Source: Eubacteriales bacterium (GTDB lineage Bacteria > Bacillota > Clostridia > Lachnospirales > Lachnospiraceae). From it: 42,663 nt of DNA. Every line of letters starts with the position of its first letter. Position 1 is the first letter of the stretch. The position numbers were made by a program, and so were the translations under genes. Positions 26,701 to 35,387 of this stretch are shown here, in pieces. Under the pieces are notes generated by a model that was not told the origin of the DNA, did no database searches, and saw nothing but the letters and a program-made list of their open reading frames with translations. The stretch is taken from NCBI GenBank assembly GCA_030537195.1, contig JAUNOK010000022.1, positions 1-42,663 on the forward strand, in the 5' to 3' direction.

Positions 26701-27364
26701 CTTCAACAACTTCAATTCTCTTTATAAGTCTGGCAGCCTTCTGAGAAGTAGTGTTAGCAAGCTCTTCCTTGAGTCTTACTTCCTCTTCTTCAAGGTTAAC
26801 CATCTGGAGGAGCTCGAGGATTGCCTCAGCTCCCATACCAACACGGAAAGCCTTGCTTCCGTACTGTTCACAGAGTTCTCTGTATTCAGTCTCTGAAAGA
26901 ATCTTCTTAAAAGGAATATCTGTTTCACCTGGATCAATTACGATATATGAAGCAAAATATAATACCTTTTCAAGGTTCTTAGGACCGATATCAAGAATGA
27001 GATCCATACGGCTAGGAATACCCTTGAAGTACCAGATATGTGATACAGGTGCAGCAAGGTGAATATGACCCATACGGTCTCTTCTTACGCTGGCCTTAGT
27101 AACTTCAACACCACATTTGTCGCAGACAATACCCTTGTCTTTGATCTTCTTGTACTTACCGCAGTGGCACTCCCAGTCCTTGCTAGGACCAAATATTCTT
27201 TCGCAGAAAAGTCCATCCTTTTCTGGCTTAAGTGTTCTATAGTTAATTGTTTCAGGTTTGGTAACCTCACCATGAGACCACTCCAAAATATTCTCAGGAG
27301 AAGCAAGCTTGATCTGAATCTTATCAAATTTCATTGACTTATTTGATTTAATTTCTTCTGCCAT
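23750..27364 (-). CDS. rpoC: RNA polymerase subunit beta-prime
   Basis: Catalytic subunit of RNA polymerase. The 1204-residue protein shows the N-terminal zinc-binding Cys66-x-Cys68...Cys81-x2-Cys84, the active-site Mg2+ loop NADFDGDQM at about residues 455-463, and the second zinc cluster near residue 885 ([13 protein letters not shown] with an upstream Cys). Length and lack of the large E. coli-type insertion are typical of Firmicutes. It follows rpoB by 18 nt and ends in an acidic tail before a strong terminator. Confidence 0.99.
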   Translation of the reverse strand: MAEEIKSNKSMKFDKIQIKLASPENILEWSHGEVTKPETINYRTLKPEKDGLFCERIFGPSKDWECHCGKYKKIKDKGIVCDKCGVEVTKASVRRDRMGHIHLAAPVSHIWYFKGIPSRMDLILDIGPKNLEKVLYFASYIVIDPGETDIPFKKILSETEYRELCEQYGSKAFRVGMGAEAILELLQMVNLEEEEVRLKEELANTTSQKAARLIKRIEVVEAFKNAGTKPEWMILTEIPVIPPDLRPMVQLDGGRFATSDLNDLYRRIINRNNRLARLLELGAPEIIVRNEKRMLQEAVDALIDNGRRNGRPVTGPGNRALKSLSDLLKGKQGRFRQNLLGKRVDYSGRSVIVVGPELKIYQCGLPKEMAIELFKPFVMRELVRRNLADNIKKAKKSVEHLEPEVWDVLEDVIKEHPVMLNRAPTLHRLGIQAFEPILVEGKAIKLHPLVCTAFNADFDGDQMAVHLPLSVEAQAECRFMLLSPNNLLKPSDGGPVAVPSQDMVLGIYYLTQERPGAKGEGKIFKSINEALLAYENGVITLHAKIMVHVTKNINGEDVSGNIESTLGRLIFNEILPQDLGYVDRSKEENLLLPEVDFHVGKKQLKDILQHVINTHGTTTTAEVLDDIKAMGYKYSTRAAMTVSISEMTVPPVKKQLLAEAEKKVEQITVKYNRGQATDEERHKNVIRVWQETDDKIKDALLQGLDKYNNIFMMADSGARGSNQQIKQLAGMRGLMADTSGNTIELPIKSNFREGLDVLEYFISAHGARKGLSDTALRTADSGYLTRRLVDVSQDLIIRETDCSAGKQIPGMYVYSFVNNRATNSSDAKEDILEPLQERITGRYLAEDIVDPATGEVIVAANHLVTPKRAEAIIKTGVDKVKIRTILTCRSHIGVCAKCYGTNMATGQTVQVGEAVGIIAAQSIGEPGTQLTMRTFHTGGVAGDNITQGLPRVEELFEARKPKMLAVLAEFGGTVSIVKTEKKTEIVITDEEGNSKAYPLSKDTREKVVEGQVVAKGEEITEGSENPHDIVRILGVRAVQDYLLREVQKVYRIQGVDINDKHIELIVRQMLKKIVVDEAGDSNFLPGSQVDTIEFQEVNEKLEEEGKKPATGTPIILGITKASLASTSFMSAASFQETTKVLTDAAINGKIDPLIGLKENVIIGKLIPAGTGMKRYQDIKISSTDNYIEEDEESGDDELVFTQED

Positions 27365-27382
27365 TATAGTGCTCCCTTCTAA

Positions 27383-30300
27383 TTAATATTCATCTGAATT
27401 GCCATCGCCGTAATCATCATCAAAATCATCGGCCATATCAAAATCAGCGTCATCATCTGAATCTACAGCATCTTCTGTTCCATCTTCATTGAGAGTAACT
27501 GTTGACATACCACCAGCCTTGTACTCTGCCTCTTCGTCTCTGCTGTTTCTTCTATATCCGTTACCTTCATCAAGAACCTTCTTGAAGTCAGTAACTTCAT
27601 ACTCAGAACTCTCAAGAAGTCTTACTTCATTGTTGTCCTGATCAAGAACTCTTACATCAAGTGCGAGTGACTGAAGTTCCTTAAGAAGAACCTTAAATGA
27701 TTCTGGAACTCCTGGCTCAGGAATATTCTCACCCTTAATAATAGCTTCATAAGTCTTAACTCGTCCTACAACATCATCGGACTTAACAGTAAGGATTTCC
27801 TGAAGAGTATAAGCAGCACCATAAGCCTCGAGTGCCCAAACCTCCATCTCTCCGAATCTCTGTCCACCGAACTGAGCCTTACCACCAAGTGGCTGCTGTG
27901 TTACAAGTGAGTATGGACCAGTTGAACGAGCGTGAATCTTATCATCAACAAGGTGATGAAGTTTTAAGTAATGCATGAATCCAATAGTTACAGGACTGTC
28001 GAAGTACTCACCTGTTCTACCATCTCTAAGTCTTACCTTACCATCACGACCGATTGGAACACCCTTCCACTCAGCTCTGTGATCTCTATGTTCTGAAAGG
28101 TAATCAAATACCTCTTTATTAAGAACATCCTTATATTCTGCTGTAAATGTAACCATATCCTCTGGATATTCTTCACCATTCTTCTCAGCCTCAGCCTTCT
28201 CAGCTGCAAGCTCTTCGTCATCGAATGGATGGTTAGCATATGCATTTGCCATATCAAGAGTATCCATAATATCGTTCTCGTCTGCACCATCGAATACTGG
28301 AGTTGCAATATTAAATCCAAGTACCTTAGCTGCAAGACTTAAATGAATCTCGAGGACCTGTCCAATGTTCATTCGTGAAGGAACGCCCAGTGGGTTAAGC
28401 ACAATATCAAGAGGACGGCCATTAGGAAGGAATGGCATATCTTCAACAGGAAGTACTCTTGAAACGACACCCTTGTTACCATGACGACCAGCCATCTTAT
28501 CACCAACGCCAATCTTTCTCTTCTGTGCAATATATATACGAACAGATTTGTTAACTCCTGGTGAGAGTTCATCTCCGTTCTGTCTTGTAAATGTCTTAAC
28601 AGCAACAACGATACCGTAAGCACCATGAGGAACCTTAAGTGAAGTATCTCTTACTTCTCTTGCCTTTTCACCGAAGATAGCTCTAAGAAGTCTCTCTTCA
28701 GCAGTAAGCTCTGTCTCTCCCTTAGGAGTAACCTTACCAACAAGGATATCACCGGCTCTTACCTCAGCACCAACACGGATGATACCGTTCTCATCAAGAT
28801 CCTTAACTGCCTCAGAACCTGTTGATGGAAGATCTCTTGTAATCTCTTCAGGTCCTAACTTAGTATCTCTTGCTTCTGTCTCATATTCTTCAATATGAAT
28901 AGATGTATACACATCATCTCTAACGAGACGCTCACTAAGAAGTACAGCATCCTCGTAGTTATAACCTTCCCAAGTCATGAAACCGATAAGTGGGTTCTTA
29001 CCAAGGGCAATCTCACCATTAGATGTAGATGGACCATCAGCAATAACATCTCCTGCCTTAACCTCATCACCCTTGAATACAATAGGTCTCTGGTTATAGC
29101 AGTTACTCTGGTTACTTCTTGAGAACTTAGTAAGCTTATATTCATGTGCCTTACCATCTTTCTCTCTGATAACAATCTTGTTAGATTCAGAAGAAAGAAC
29201 AACACCATCAGCTTCTGCAACTACACACACACCTGAGTCAACTGCAGTCTTATTCTCAATACCAGTTCCGATAACAGGAGCTTCTGTCATAAGAAGAGGT
29301 ACGGCCTGACGCTGCATGTTAGATCCCATGAGGGCACGGGTACAGTCATCGTTCTGAAGGAATGGAATCATTGATGTAGCAACTGAGAATACCATCTTAG
29401 GAGATACGTCCATAAGATCAATCTGGCTCTTGTCGAACTGAGAAGTTTCTTCTCTGTAACGTCCAGATACAGTATTTCTTACGAAATAACCATTCTCATC
29501 AATCTCAGCATTAGCCTGAGCCACATGGAAATCATCTTCCTCGTCAGCTGTGAAGTAACGAACTTCATCAGTAACTCTTGGATTCTTAGGATCGCTCTTA
29601 TCTACGATACGATAAGGAGCTTCAACAAATCCATATTCATTAATTCTTGCATAAGATGCAAGAGAGTTAATAAGACCAATGTTAGGTCCTTCAGGAGTCT
29701 CGATAGGACACATTCTACCATAGTGTGTATAGTGTACATCTCGAACCTCGAAACCTGCACGGTCTCTTGAAAGACCACCAGGACCAAGGGCTGAAAGACG
29801 TCTCTTATGAGTAATCTCACTAAGAGGGTTATTCTGATCCATGAACTGTGACAACTGTGAACTTCCGAAGAATTCCTTAATAGCAGCTGTTACAGGCTTA
29901 ATATTAATAAGTGACTGTGGAGATATTCCGCTAAGATCCTGTGTAGACATTCTCTCACGAACAACTCTTTCCATTCTTGAGATACCAATTCTGAACTGGT
30001 TCTGAAGAAGTTCTCCTACAGCTCTGATACGTCTGTTTCCAAGGTGATCGATATCATCCTTAGTACCAACGCCATATTCAAGGTGCATATTATAATTAAT
30101 AGAAGCAAGAATATCTTCTACTGTAATATGCTTAGGAATAAGGTCTGCAATATTCTTAGTAATAGCTTCCTTAATATCCTCTAAAGACTCATTCTCAGCA
30201 AGAATCTGAGCAAGAACTGGGTAATATACATACTCTGTAACGCCAAGTTCCTTAGCTTCTTCTTCGCTGATATCAACCCATTTAGTAATATCAACTGCAC

Positions 30301-31360
30301 GGTTAGAAAGAATCTTAACAACTCTGTCAGATACAGAACCATCAGCAGCTTTTACCTCTACAGTAATAAATACTGAAGGAACAGCTGCATCCTGAATAGC
30401 CTGAGCTGACTCTCTTGTAAGCTTCTCACCTGCTGTTGCAATAACAGTACCGTTCTCATCAACAACATCCTCAGCAAGAACCTGTCCTGTAAGTCTGCTC
30501 TTGAAAGAAAGCTTCTTATTAAACTTATATCTTCCAACATGAGCCAAGTCATATCTTCTTGGATCAAAGAACATACCTGAGATAAGTGCTTCAGCACTTT
30601 CAACAGATAATGGTTCACCTGGTCTTAACTTCTTATAAAGTTCAAGAATACCTTCCTGATAATTAGTAGAAGTATCCTTCTCCATAGTTGCAAGAAGCTT
30701 AGGCTCCTCACCAAATATATCAAGAATCTCGGCATTAGTACCAAATCCTAAAGCTCTGATAAGGACTGTAATAGGTACCTTCTTATTACGGTCAACCTTA
30801 ACATAGAATACATCGTTAGCATCTGTTTCGTACTCTAACCAAGCACCTCTGTTAGGGATTACCTGACAGCTGTATAAGAAGATCTTACCATACTTATCCT
30901 TCTGTATATCATAATAAATACCAGGTGAACGTACCAACTGGCTGACAATAACTCGTTCAGCACCATTAATTACAAATGTACCTGTCTTAGTCATTAATGG
31001 CAGGTCACCCATGAAAATCTCATGTTCGCTGATGCTTTCTGTCTCTTTGTTATGAAGTCTTACTGTAACCTTAAGAGGAGCTGCATATGTAGCATCTCTT
31101 TCTTTACACTCTTCAATTGAATACTTAACTTCGTCTTCACATAACGCAAAATCTACAAATTCCAGACTTAATCTTCCGTTATAGTCTGCAATTGGAGATA
31201 TGTCATCAAAGACCTCTTTCAAGCCTTCATTCAAAAACCACTGGTAAGAATCCTTCTGCACCTCAATAAGGTTAGGCATCTCAAGAACCTCTTTCTGTCT
31301 TGAGAAACTCATACGCATTGCCTTGCCCGACGTTATTGGGCGTAATCTGTTTTTCTCCAT
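27383..31360 (-). CDS. rpoB: RNA polymerase subunit beta
   Basis: Forms the other half of the catalytic cleft. 1325 residues, longer than the roughly 1190 of Bacillus because of internal insertions and a strongly acidic C-terminal tail of about 35 residues (many Asp/Glu after GTEDAVDS). The rifampicin-binding segment reads [16 protein letters not shown] then [13 protein letters not shown], the wild-type sensitive pattern. The conserved HGNKGV and GEMEVWAL blocks are present. The gene has its own promoter and a leader of about 90 nt, separate from rplJL. Confidence 0.99.
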   Translation of the reverse strand: MEKNRLRPITSGKAMRMSFSRQKEVLEMPNLIEVQKDSYQWFLNEGLKEVFDDISPIADYNGRLSLEFVDFALCEDEVKYSIEECKERDATYAAPLKVTVRLHNKETESISEHEIFMGDLPLMTKTGTFVINGAERVIVSQLVRSPGIYYDIQKDKYGKIFLYSCQVIPNRGAWLEYETDANDVFYVKVDRNKKVPITVLIRALGFGTNAEILDIFGEEPKLLATMEKDTSTNYQEGILELYKKLRPGEPLSVESAEALISGMFFDPRRYDLAHVGRYKFNKKLSFKSRLTGQVLAEDVVDENGTVIATAGEKLTRESAQAIQDAAVPSVFITVEVKAADGSVSDRVVKILSNRAVDITKWVDISEEEAKELGVTEYVYYPVLAQILAENESLEDIKEAITKNIADLIPKHITVEDILASINYNMHLEYGVGTKDDIDHLGNRRIRAVGELLQNQFRIGISRMERVVRERMSTQDLSGISPQSLINIKPVTAAIKEFFGSSQLSQFMDQNNPLSEITHKRRLSALGPGGLSRDRAGFEVRDVHYTHYGRMCPIETPEGPNIGLINSLASYARINEYGFVEAPYRIVDKSDPKNPRVTDEVRYFTADEEDDFHVAQANAEIDENGYFVRNTVSGRYREETSQFDKSQIDLMDVSPKMVFSVATSMIPFLQNDDCTRALMGSNMQRQAVPLLMTEAPVIGTGIENKTAVDSGVCVVAEADGVVLSSESNKIVIREKDGKAHEYKLTKFSRSNQSNCYNQRPIVFKGDEVKAGDVIADGPSTSNGEIALGKNPLIGFMTWEGYNYEDAVLLSERLVRDDVYTSIHIEEYETEARDTKLGPEEITRDLPSTGSEAVKDLDENGIIRVGAEVRAGDILVGKVTPKGETELTAEERLLRAIFGEKAREVRDTSLKVPHGAYGIVVAVKTFTRQNGDELSPGVNKSVRIYIAQKRKIGVGDKMAGRHGNKGVVSRVLPVEDMPFLPNGRPLDIVLNPLGVPSRMNIGQVLEIHLSLAAKVLGFNIATPVFDGADENDIMDTLDMANAYANHPFDDEELAAEKAEAEKNGEEYPEDMVTFTAEYKDVLNKEVFDYLSEHRDHRAEWKGVPIGRDGKVRLRDGRTGEYFDSPVTIGFMHYLKLHHLVDDKIHARSTGPYSLVTQQPLGGKAQFGGQRFGEMEVWALEAYGAAYTLQEILTVKSDDVVGRVKTYEAIIKGENIPEPGVPESFKVLLKELQSLALDVRVLDQDNNEVRLLESSEYEVTDFKKVLDEGNGYRRNSRDEEAEYKAGGMSTVTLNEDGTEDAVDSDDDADFDMADDFDDDYGDGNSDEY

Positions 31361-31456
31361 TGACGTTTCACCCCTTAGTTTTCTTCACATTAATATATTA
31401 CATTATCGGTAAATGTGCAGAGAATGAGCACAAGTTACCACAATAGTGCATTGTCC

Positions 31457-31485
31457 ATAGTACATCAAAGTTATATATATGTCAA
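31457..31485 (-). promoter_or_regulatory. Promoter of rpoB-rpoC
   Basis: Perfect TTGACA (31485-31480) and TACTAT (31462-31457), spacer 17 nt, inside the 300-nt rplL-rpoB gap. The -10 is imperfect but the -35 and spacing are ideal. Confidence 0.7.
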
Positions 31486-31540
31486 GGGATTTTCCAAAAA
31501 AATCATGAATATTTAGAAATAGATATAGATAATAATGTAT

Positions 31541-31556
31541 CTGTCATATCTGACAG
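31541..31556. repeat. Short perfect inverted repeat upstream of the rpoB promoter
   Basis: CTGTCA and TGACAG separated by TATC form a 6-bp perfect dyad about 55 bp upstream of the rpoB -35 box and just after the rplL terminator. No U-run follows on either strand, so it is operator-like rather than a terminator. Confidence 0.4.
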
Positions 31557-31594
31557 AATATAATAAAGAAATGTATCTTAATACTTTAGAAAAA

Positions 31595-31632
31595 AGAAAA
31601 GACAGGAGCCACAAGGACCCACTGTCTTTTCT
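31595..31632 (-). terminator. Terminator after rplL
   Basis: AGAAAAGACAG (31632-31622) pairs with CTGTCTTTTCT (31605-31595), 11 bp with a 16-nt loop, followed by a run of T. It separates rplJL from rpoBC. Confidence 0.85.
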
Positions 31633-31660
31633 ATTATATTCATTAGAACAATCAAGTAAA

Positions 31661-32026
31661 TTACTTAAGAGTAACCTTAGCTCCAACTTCTTCAAGCTTC
31701 TTCTTGATTTCCTCAGCCTCTTCCTTAGAAGCCTGCTCCTTAACAACCTTAGGAGCTCCATCAACAACATCCTTAGCTTCCTTTAAGCCAAGACCTGTGA
31801 TTTCACGAACAACCTTGATAACCTTAACCTTCTGATCGCCAGCTTCTGTAAGCTCAACGTCAAACTCTGTCTTCTCCTCAGCTGCTGCTGCGCCAGCACC
31901 TGCTGCTGCAACTACAACGCCTGCTGCTGCAGATACGCCGAATTCTTCTTCACAAGCCTTAACTAAATCGTTAAGCTCTAATACTGATAAACCTTTAATA
32001 ACTTCAATGATTTCCTGTGTTGTCAT
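31661..32026 (-). CDS. rplL: 50S ribosomal protein L7/L12 (bL12)
   Basis: Stalk protein present in multiple copies that recruits translational GTPases. The 121-residue product has the N-terminal dimerisation domain, an Ala/Gly-rich hinge (about 33-52: [19 protein letters not shown]) and the C-terminal factor-binding domain with [25 protein letters not shown]. It follows rplJ by 86 nt and ends at a strong terminator, as expected for an L10-L12 unit. Confidence 0.99.
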   Translation of the reverse strand: MTTQEIIEVIKGLSVLELNDLVKACEEEFGVSAAAGVVVAAAGAGAAAAEEKTEFDVELTEAGDQKVKVIKVVREITGLGLKEAKDVVDGAPKVVKEQASKEEAEEIKKKLEEVGAKVTLK

Positions 32027-32112
32027 TATTATAATCTCCTTTTTAATATTATTCTAAAATCGAAAGAGCAATTAATTATGCTGCTTTCATAGTTAATTCA
32101 GTGTTAAACTGA

Positions 32113-32616
32113 TTAAGCAACTTCCTCATTCTTCTCAGCAATCTGCTTAATAACACGAGCAAAGTTTGTAATAGGTGACTGGATACTTCCAAGTAACTTT
32201 GAAAGAAGTTCCTCTCTTGAAGGGATAGTAGCGATTGTAGCGATACCTGCTGCATCGTAGAATGTTCCTTCAACAACGCCACACTTTAACTCAAGAGCAT
32301 TAGCTGTCTTAGCGAAGTTAGCTAAGATTCTTGCAGGTGCTGTAGCATCAGTCTTGCTGAATGCAATAGCGTTAGTTCCTTCAAGAGTATCAGCGATTGA
32401 CTCGAACTCTGTTCCAGCAACAACTCTCTTTACTAAAGTGTTCTTATAAACCTTGTAAACTACACCAGCTTCTCTTAACTGCTTACGAAGCTGTGTATCC
32501 TGCTCTACTGTAAGACCGCTGTAGTTAACTACAACAACGCCCTGAGCGCCATCAAAATTAGCTGTGATCTCATCGATAGTAGATGTCTTAAGGCCTACAT
32601 TCTTTAAAATAGCCAT
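32113..32616 (-). CDS. rplJ: 50S ribosomal protein L10 (uL10)
   Basis: Base of the L7/L12 stalk; the L10-L12 complex represses its own transcript by binding the L10 leader. 167 residues with an N-terminal rRNA-binding domain and a helical C-terminal tail that carries the L12 dimers. GVVVVNYSGLTVEQDTQLRK near residue 27 is the family block. It is the first gene after its promoter, leader and attenuator. Confidence 0.98.
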   Translation of the reverse strand: MAILKNVGLKTSTIDEITANFDGAQGVVVVNYSGLTVEQDTQLRKQLREAGVVYKVYKNTLVKRVVAGTEFESIADTLEGTNAIAFSKTDATAPARILANFAKTANALELKCGVVEGTFYDAAGIATIATIPSREELLSKLLGSIQSPITNFARVIKQIAEKNEEVA

Positions 32617-32708
32617 GAATAATTACCTCCTGTTAGATTCTTGCTTCATATAGAAGCGATTTTGCCTAAGTGAAGATTATTCGTCTATAGTTTCCCTACA
32701 AACAAAAA

Positions 32709-32733
32709 CCCTCTCTGCCAAAGACAGAGAGGG
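32709..32733 (-). terminator. Attenuator at the end of the L10 leader
   Basis: CCCTCTCTG (32733-32725) pairs with CAGAGAGGG (32717-32709), 9 bp perfect with a 7-nt loop, then TTTTTGTTTG. It lies between the L10-binding element and the rplJ start. Confidence 0.85.
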
Positions 32734-32850
32734 AATAATTAATCAAATCCTTAAATCCTCGGTAGGCGTGTTACCTTTAACCATCATCAGTAATACTGAA
32801 TCCGGACCTGCTGTCTACGGCAAAATATTATGTTAACAGCAAAATGCTGC
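32709..32850 (-). ncRNA. Ribosomal protein L10 leader
   Basis: The 5' UTR of rplJ carries the conserved elements of the L10 leader family: CCGUAGACAGCAGGUCCGG, then GGUUAAAGGUAACACGCCUACCGAGG, then the terminator hairpin. In Firmicutes L10(L12)4 binding this region lowers rplJL expression. Position, order and sequence all agree with that family. Confidence 0.85.
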
Positions 32851-32858
32851 TCACAAGC

Positions 32859-32891
32859 TGATAGTATACTATCAAAATATATTAATGTCAA
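32859..32891 (-). promoter_or_regulatory. Promoter of rplJ-rplL with palindromic -10 region
   Basis: Perfect TTGACA (32891-32886) and TATACT (32868-32863), spacer 17 nt. The -10 lies inside a 16-bp perfect palindrome, TGATAGTA/TACTATCA (32859-32874). Confidence 0.8.
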
Positions 32892-32913
32892 CCGTTTTTA
32901 ATCAAAAATCTGA

Positions 32914-33609
32914 TTAACCCACATACTTGGCTGTGCTTAACTTAACACCAGGTCCCATAGTAGAAGTAAGAACTACACTTCTAAGATAAGCTCCCTTAAG
33001 TGAAGATGGCTTAGCCTTAACGATTGCATCCATAATAGCCTGGAAGTTGTCTGATAACTGCTCCTCTGTGAATGAAGCCTTACCAATTGGCACGTGAATG
33101 ATATTAGTCTTGTCAAGTCTGTACTCGATCTTACCAGCCTTGATATCATTAACAGCTTTTGTTACATCCATAGTAACTGTACCAGCCTTAGGGTTTGGCA
33201 TTAATCCCTTAGGACCAAGTACACGACCAAGACGACCAACAACACCCATCATATCTGGAGTTGCAACAACAACGTCGAACTCAAACCAGTTATCGTTCTG
33301 GATCTTAGGAATAAGTTCCTCGCCACCAACGAAATCTGCTCCAGCTGCAAGAGCCTCATCAGCCTTAGCACCCTTAGCAAATACTAATACACGTACAGTC
33401 TTACCTGTTCCGTGTGGAAGAACAACAGCTCCTCTGATCTGCTGCTCAGCGTGACGTCCATCACAACCTGTTCTGATATGTGCTTCGATTGTCTCGTCGA
33501 ATTTAGCAGTAGCGTTCTTCTTTACTAATGAGATAGCGTCTGCTGCTTCGTATAATGTCTGGCGGTCAATATTCTTGGCTGCCTCAACGTATTTCTTTCC
33601 TCTTTTCAT
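32914..33609 (-). CDS. rplA: 50S ribosomal protein L1 (uL1)
   Basis: Forms the mobile L1 stalk that helps release E-site tRNA. 231 residues with the family signature around [12 protein letters not shown] and the N-terminal [14 protein letters not shown] start. In many bacteria L1 is the autogenous repressor of the rplK-rplA pair, binding a leader that mimics its rRNA site. It follows rplK by 72 nt, a spacer containing a GGAGGA/UCCUUCC hairpin upstream of its ribosome-binding site. Confidence 0.98.
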   Translation of the reverse strand: MKRGKKYVEAAKNIDRQTLYEAADAISLVKKNATAKFDETIEAHIRTGCDGRHAEQQIRGAVVLPHGTGKTVRVLVFAKGAKADEALAAGADFVGGEELIPKIQNDNWFEFDVVVATPDMMGVVGRLGRVLGPKGLMPNPKAGTVTMDVTKAVNDIKAGKIEYRLDKTNIIHVPIGKASFTEEQLSDNFQAIMDAIVKAKPSSLKGAYLRSVVLTSTMGPGVKLSTAKYVG

Positions 33610-33681
33610 TATAAACCTCCTAGTGGTAATATCGGAAGGATTCTATCTTTCCTCCCACAATAATCATGAATCAAATGTAGA

Positions 33682-34107
33682 TTAGTCCTCTACAACGATA
33701 CCCATACTCTTAGCTGTTCCTTCGATCATAGAAGTAGCTGCTTCGATAGATGCAGCGTTAAGATCTGGCATCTTAAGCTCAGCGATCTTCTGAACTTCTG
33801 CTCTCTTAATAGTAGCAACCTTAGTCTTGTTAGGTACGCCTGATCCTGACTTAATGTTGCAAGCCTTCTTAAGAAGTACTGCTGCAGGTGGAGTCTTTGT
33901 AATAAAGCTGAAGCTTCTATCAGCATAAACTGTAATAACTACAGGTATGATAAGATCTCCCTGATCTGCTGTCTTAGCATTGAACTGCTTTGTGAATTCT
34001 ACGATGTTAACACCGTGCTGACCAAGTGCTGGACCAACTGGTGGAGCTGGTGTAGCCTTGCCGGCAGGAATCTGTAATTTAATATATCCTGTTACTTTCT
34101 TTGCCAT
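33682..34107 (-). CDS. rplK: 50S ribosomal protein L11 (uL11)
   Basis: Part of the GTPase-associated centre with 23S helices 43-44; target of thiopeptide drugs and needed for stringent-response activation of Rel. The 141-residue product starts [34 protein letters not shown]-type block, whose proline-rich N-domain binds thiostrepton. It is preceded by 154 nt with three strong hairpins after nusG. Confidence 0.98.
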   Translation of the reverse strand: MAKKVTGYIKLQIPAGKATPAPPVGPALGQHGVNIVEFTKQFNAKTADQGDLIIPVVITVYADRSFSFITKTPPAAVLLKKACNIKSGSGVPNKTKVATIKRAEVQKIAELKMPDLNAASIEAATSMIEGTAKSMGIVVED

Positions 34108-34175
34108 TTTGGCACCTCCTAAAAATAAATGTGGTAATTGGCGACCATAATAATGTTACCCGCTATCCATCTCCC

Positions 34176-34255
34176 AAGAATCACCTTTAGGTGATTCTTG
34201 CAAATGAATTAGCGAAGCTAATTCATTTTGGTCTCCCACGTCCCAGGATCGGGAC
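34176..34255 (-). repeat. Three tandem perfect hairpins in the nusG-rplK spacer
   Basis: In transcription order: GTCCC/GGGAC (34255-34240), a 12-bp perfect stem AAATGAATTAGC with a 3-nt loop (34228-34202), and a 10-bp perfect stem AAGAATCACC with a 4-nt loop (34199-34176). None is followed by a U-run. They could be an rplK leader, processing sites or an inserted palindromic repeat. Confidence 0.6.
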
Positions 34256-34261
34256 TGCTTC

Positions 34262-34798
34262 TTACAATAACTTCACATCTGTGAAATCAATTTCGACCGG
34301 TGTCTCACGACCGAACATTTCAACATTAATTGTAAGGCACTGCTTGCCTTCATTAATATTGGTAATCTCACCAACTGTATCTTCCCATGCACCTGAGAGG
34401 ATCATAACCTTATCTCCGACCTTGCCATTAAACTGGATAACAGGCTTAACTTCCTGTTCTTCCTCAAGGCTTATGCCGAGATTTCTGATTTCTGTTGGTG
34501 TAAGTGGTACTGGCTTTGATCCAGGACCAACAAATCCTGTAACACCTCTTGTATTTCTGACAACGTACCAACTATCGTCGTTCATTACCATCTTCACAAG
34601 AACGTATCCAGGAAACATTTTCTTCTGAGCAGCTTTCTTAGAGCCATCTTTAATCTCCACTACTGTTTCAAGCGGAACGATAACTTCAAGAATCTGATCG
34701 TGAAGATTTCTGTTTTCAACTGTCTTCTCAATGTTAGCTTTCACCTTATTCTCATAACCTGAGTAAGTGTGAACTACATACCATTTTGCGTCATCCAT
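34262..34798 (-). CDS. nusG: Transcription termination/antitermination factor NusG
   Basis: Binds RNA polymerase through its NGN domain and S10 or Rho through its KOW domain, coupling transcription to translation. 178 residues: NGN domain about 1-115 (AKWYVVHTYSGYENKV at the start, MFPGYVLVKM later) and KOW about 125-178 (NGKVGDKVMILSGAWEDTVGEI). It follows secE by 15 nt in the classic rpmG-secE-nusG order. Not to be confused with the NusG-II protein at 15247. Confidence 0.98.
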   Translation of the reverse strand: MDDAKWYVVHTYSGYENKVKANIEKTVENRNLHDQILEVIVPLETVVEIKDGSKKAAQKKMFPGYVLVKMVMNDDSWYVVRNTRGVTGFVGPGSKPVPLTPTEIRNLGISLEEEQEVKPVIQFNGKVGDKVMILSGAWEDTVGEITNINEGKQCLTINVEMFGRETPVEIDFTDVKLL

Positions 34799-34813
34799 AC
34801 AATCACCTATTCC

Positions 34814-35017
34814 TTATTTTACAATGAACTCAATTCCAAAGCGGACAATTAAATCCACAACTGCAATGATTACACCTAATAATACGGATACAGCCAATAC
34901 AGCTCCAGTTTCCTTAGTAAGCGACTGACGGTCTGGCCAAATAATTTTTGAAAATTCAGCTTTCAAACCTTTGAACCAGTTCTTTTTCTGCTTCTTAGCT
35001 TTTACAGTATCACCCAT
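34814..35017 (-). CDS. secE: Preprotein translocase subunit SecE
   Basis: Essential clamp of the SecYEG channel. The 67-residue single-helix form is usual for Firmicutes (E. coli has three helices). A basic cytoplasmic N-terminus with the amphipathic GLKAEFSKIIWPDRQSLTKE segment, the family signature, is followed by one transmembrane helix (about 38-60). It lies between rpmG and nusG, 22 nt after rpmG. Confidence 0.96.
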   Translation of the reverse strand: MGDTVKAKKQKKNWFKGLKAEFSKIIWPDRQSLTKETGAVLAVSVLLGVIIAVVDLIVRFGIEFIVK

Positions 35018-35039
35018 GAAATACTCCTCACTGTACTAA

Positions 35040-35189
35040 TTACTTTGTTTCCTTGTGTAATGTGTGTGATTTACAGAACTTACAATACTTCTTTGTTTCC
35101 ATTCTGTCTGGATGAGCTTTCTTTTCCTTAGTCATGTTGTAATTGCGCTGTTTACACTCAGTACATGCCAATGTTATCTTTACTCGCAC
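35040..35189 (-). CDS. rpmG: 50S ribosomal protein L33 (bL33), zinc type, GTG start
   Basis: 49 residues, [18 protein letters not shown] at the start and [17 protein letters not shown] at the end. Two CxxC pairs (CTEC and CKFC) make this the zinc-binding C+ form. The start is GTG 35189-35187, preceded by GGAGGTGG at good spacing; no ATG fits. The gene begins the rpmG-secE-nusG unit behind its own promoter. A pairing in the leader brings the region next to its ribosome-binding site into a stem. Confidence 0.93.
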   Translation of the reverse strand: MRVKITLACTECKQRNYNMTKEKKAHPDRMETKKYCKFCKSHTLHKETK

Positions 35190-35200
35190 AACTTCCACCT

Positions 35201-35238
35201 CCAATTATTATTTTTGTAGGTGTTAAAACACCAATTGG
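35201..35238 (-). promoter_or_regulatory. Possible ribosome-site-masking stem in the rpmG leader
   Basis: CCAATT (35238-35233) can pair with AATTGG (35206-35201), which directly adjoins the GGAGG of rpmG. A nested GGTGT/ACACC hairpin (35232-35219) fills the loop. Confidence 0.35.
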
Positions 35239-35313
35239 TTTCTTTGCCCGCCTAATCAATGTTGGGTTGTTGAAATTCAGGCACGCAAAAAAGACCGCTT
35301 CCATAGCTGTTCT

Positions 35314-35343
35314 AATATAGCACAGCATAATCGCACTCGTCAA
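35314..35343 (-). promoter_or_regulatory. Promoter of rpmG-secE-nusG
   Basis: TTGACG (35343-35338) and TATATT (35319-35314) with an 18-nt spacer, 45 bp after the stop of the AMP-binding gene. Confidence 0.65.
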
Positions 35344-35387
35344 CAACTTTTTTAAAGAAAATATAGTGACAAAAAATGAGAACTGCA

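Noticed and set aside
35018-35039. A tRNA-Trp gene next to secE, as found in some Firmicutes
   Set aside because: The rpmG-secE gap is only 22 nt and contains no tRNA.
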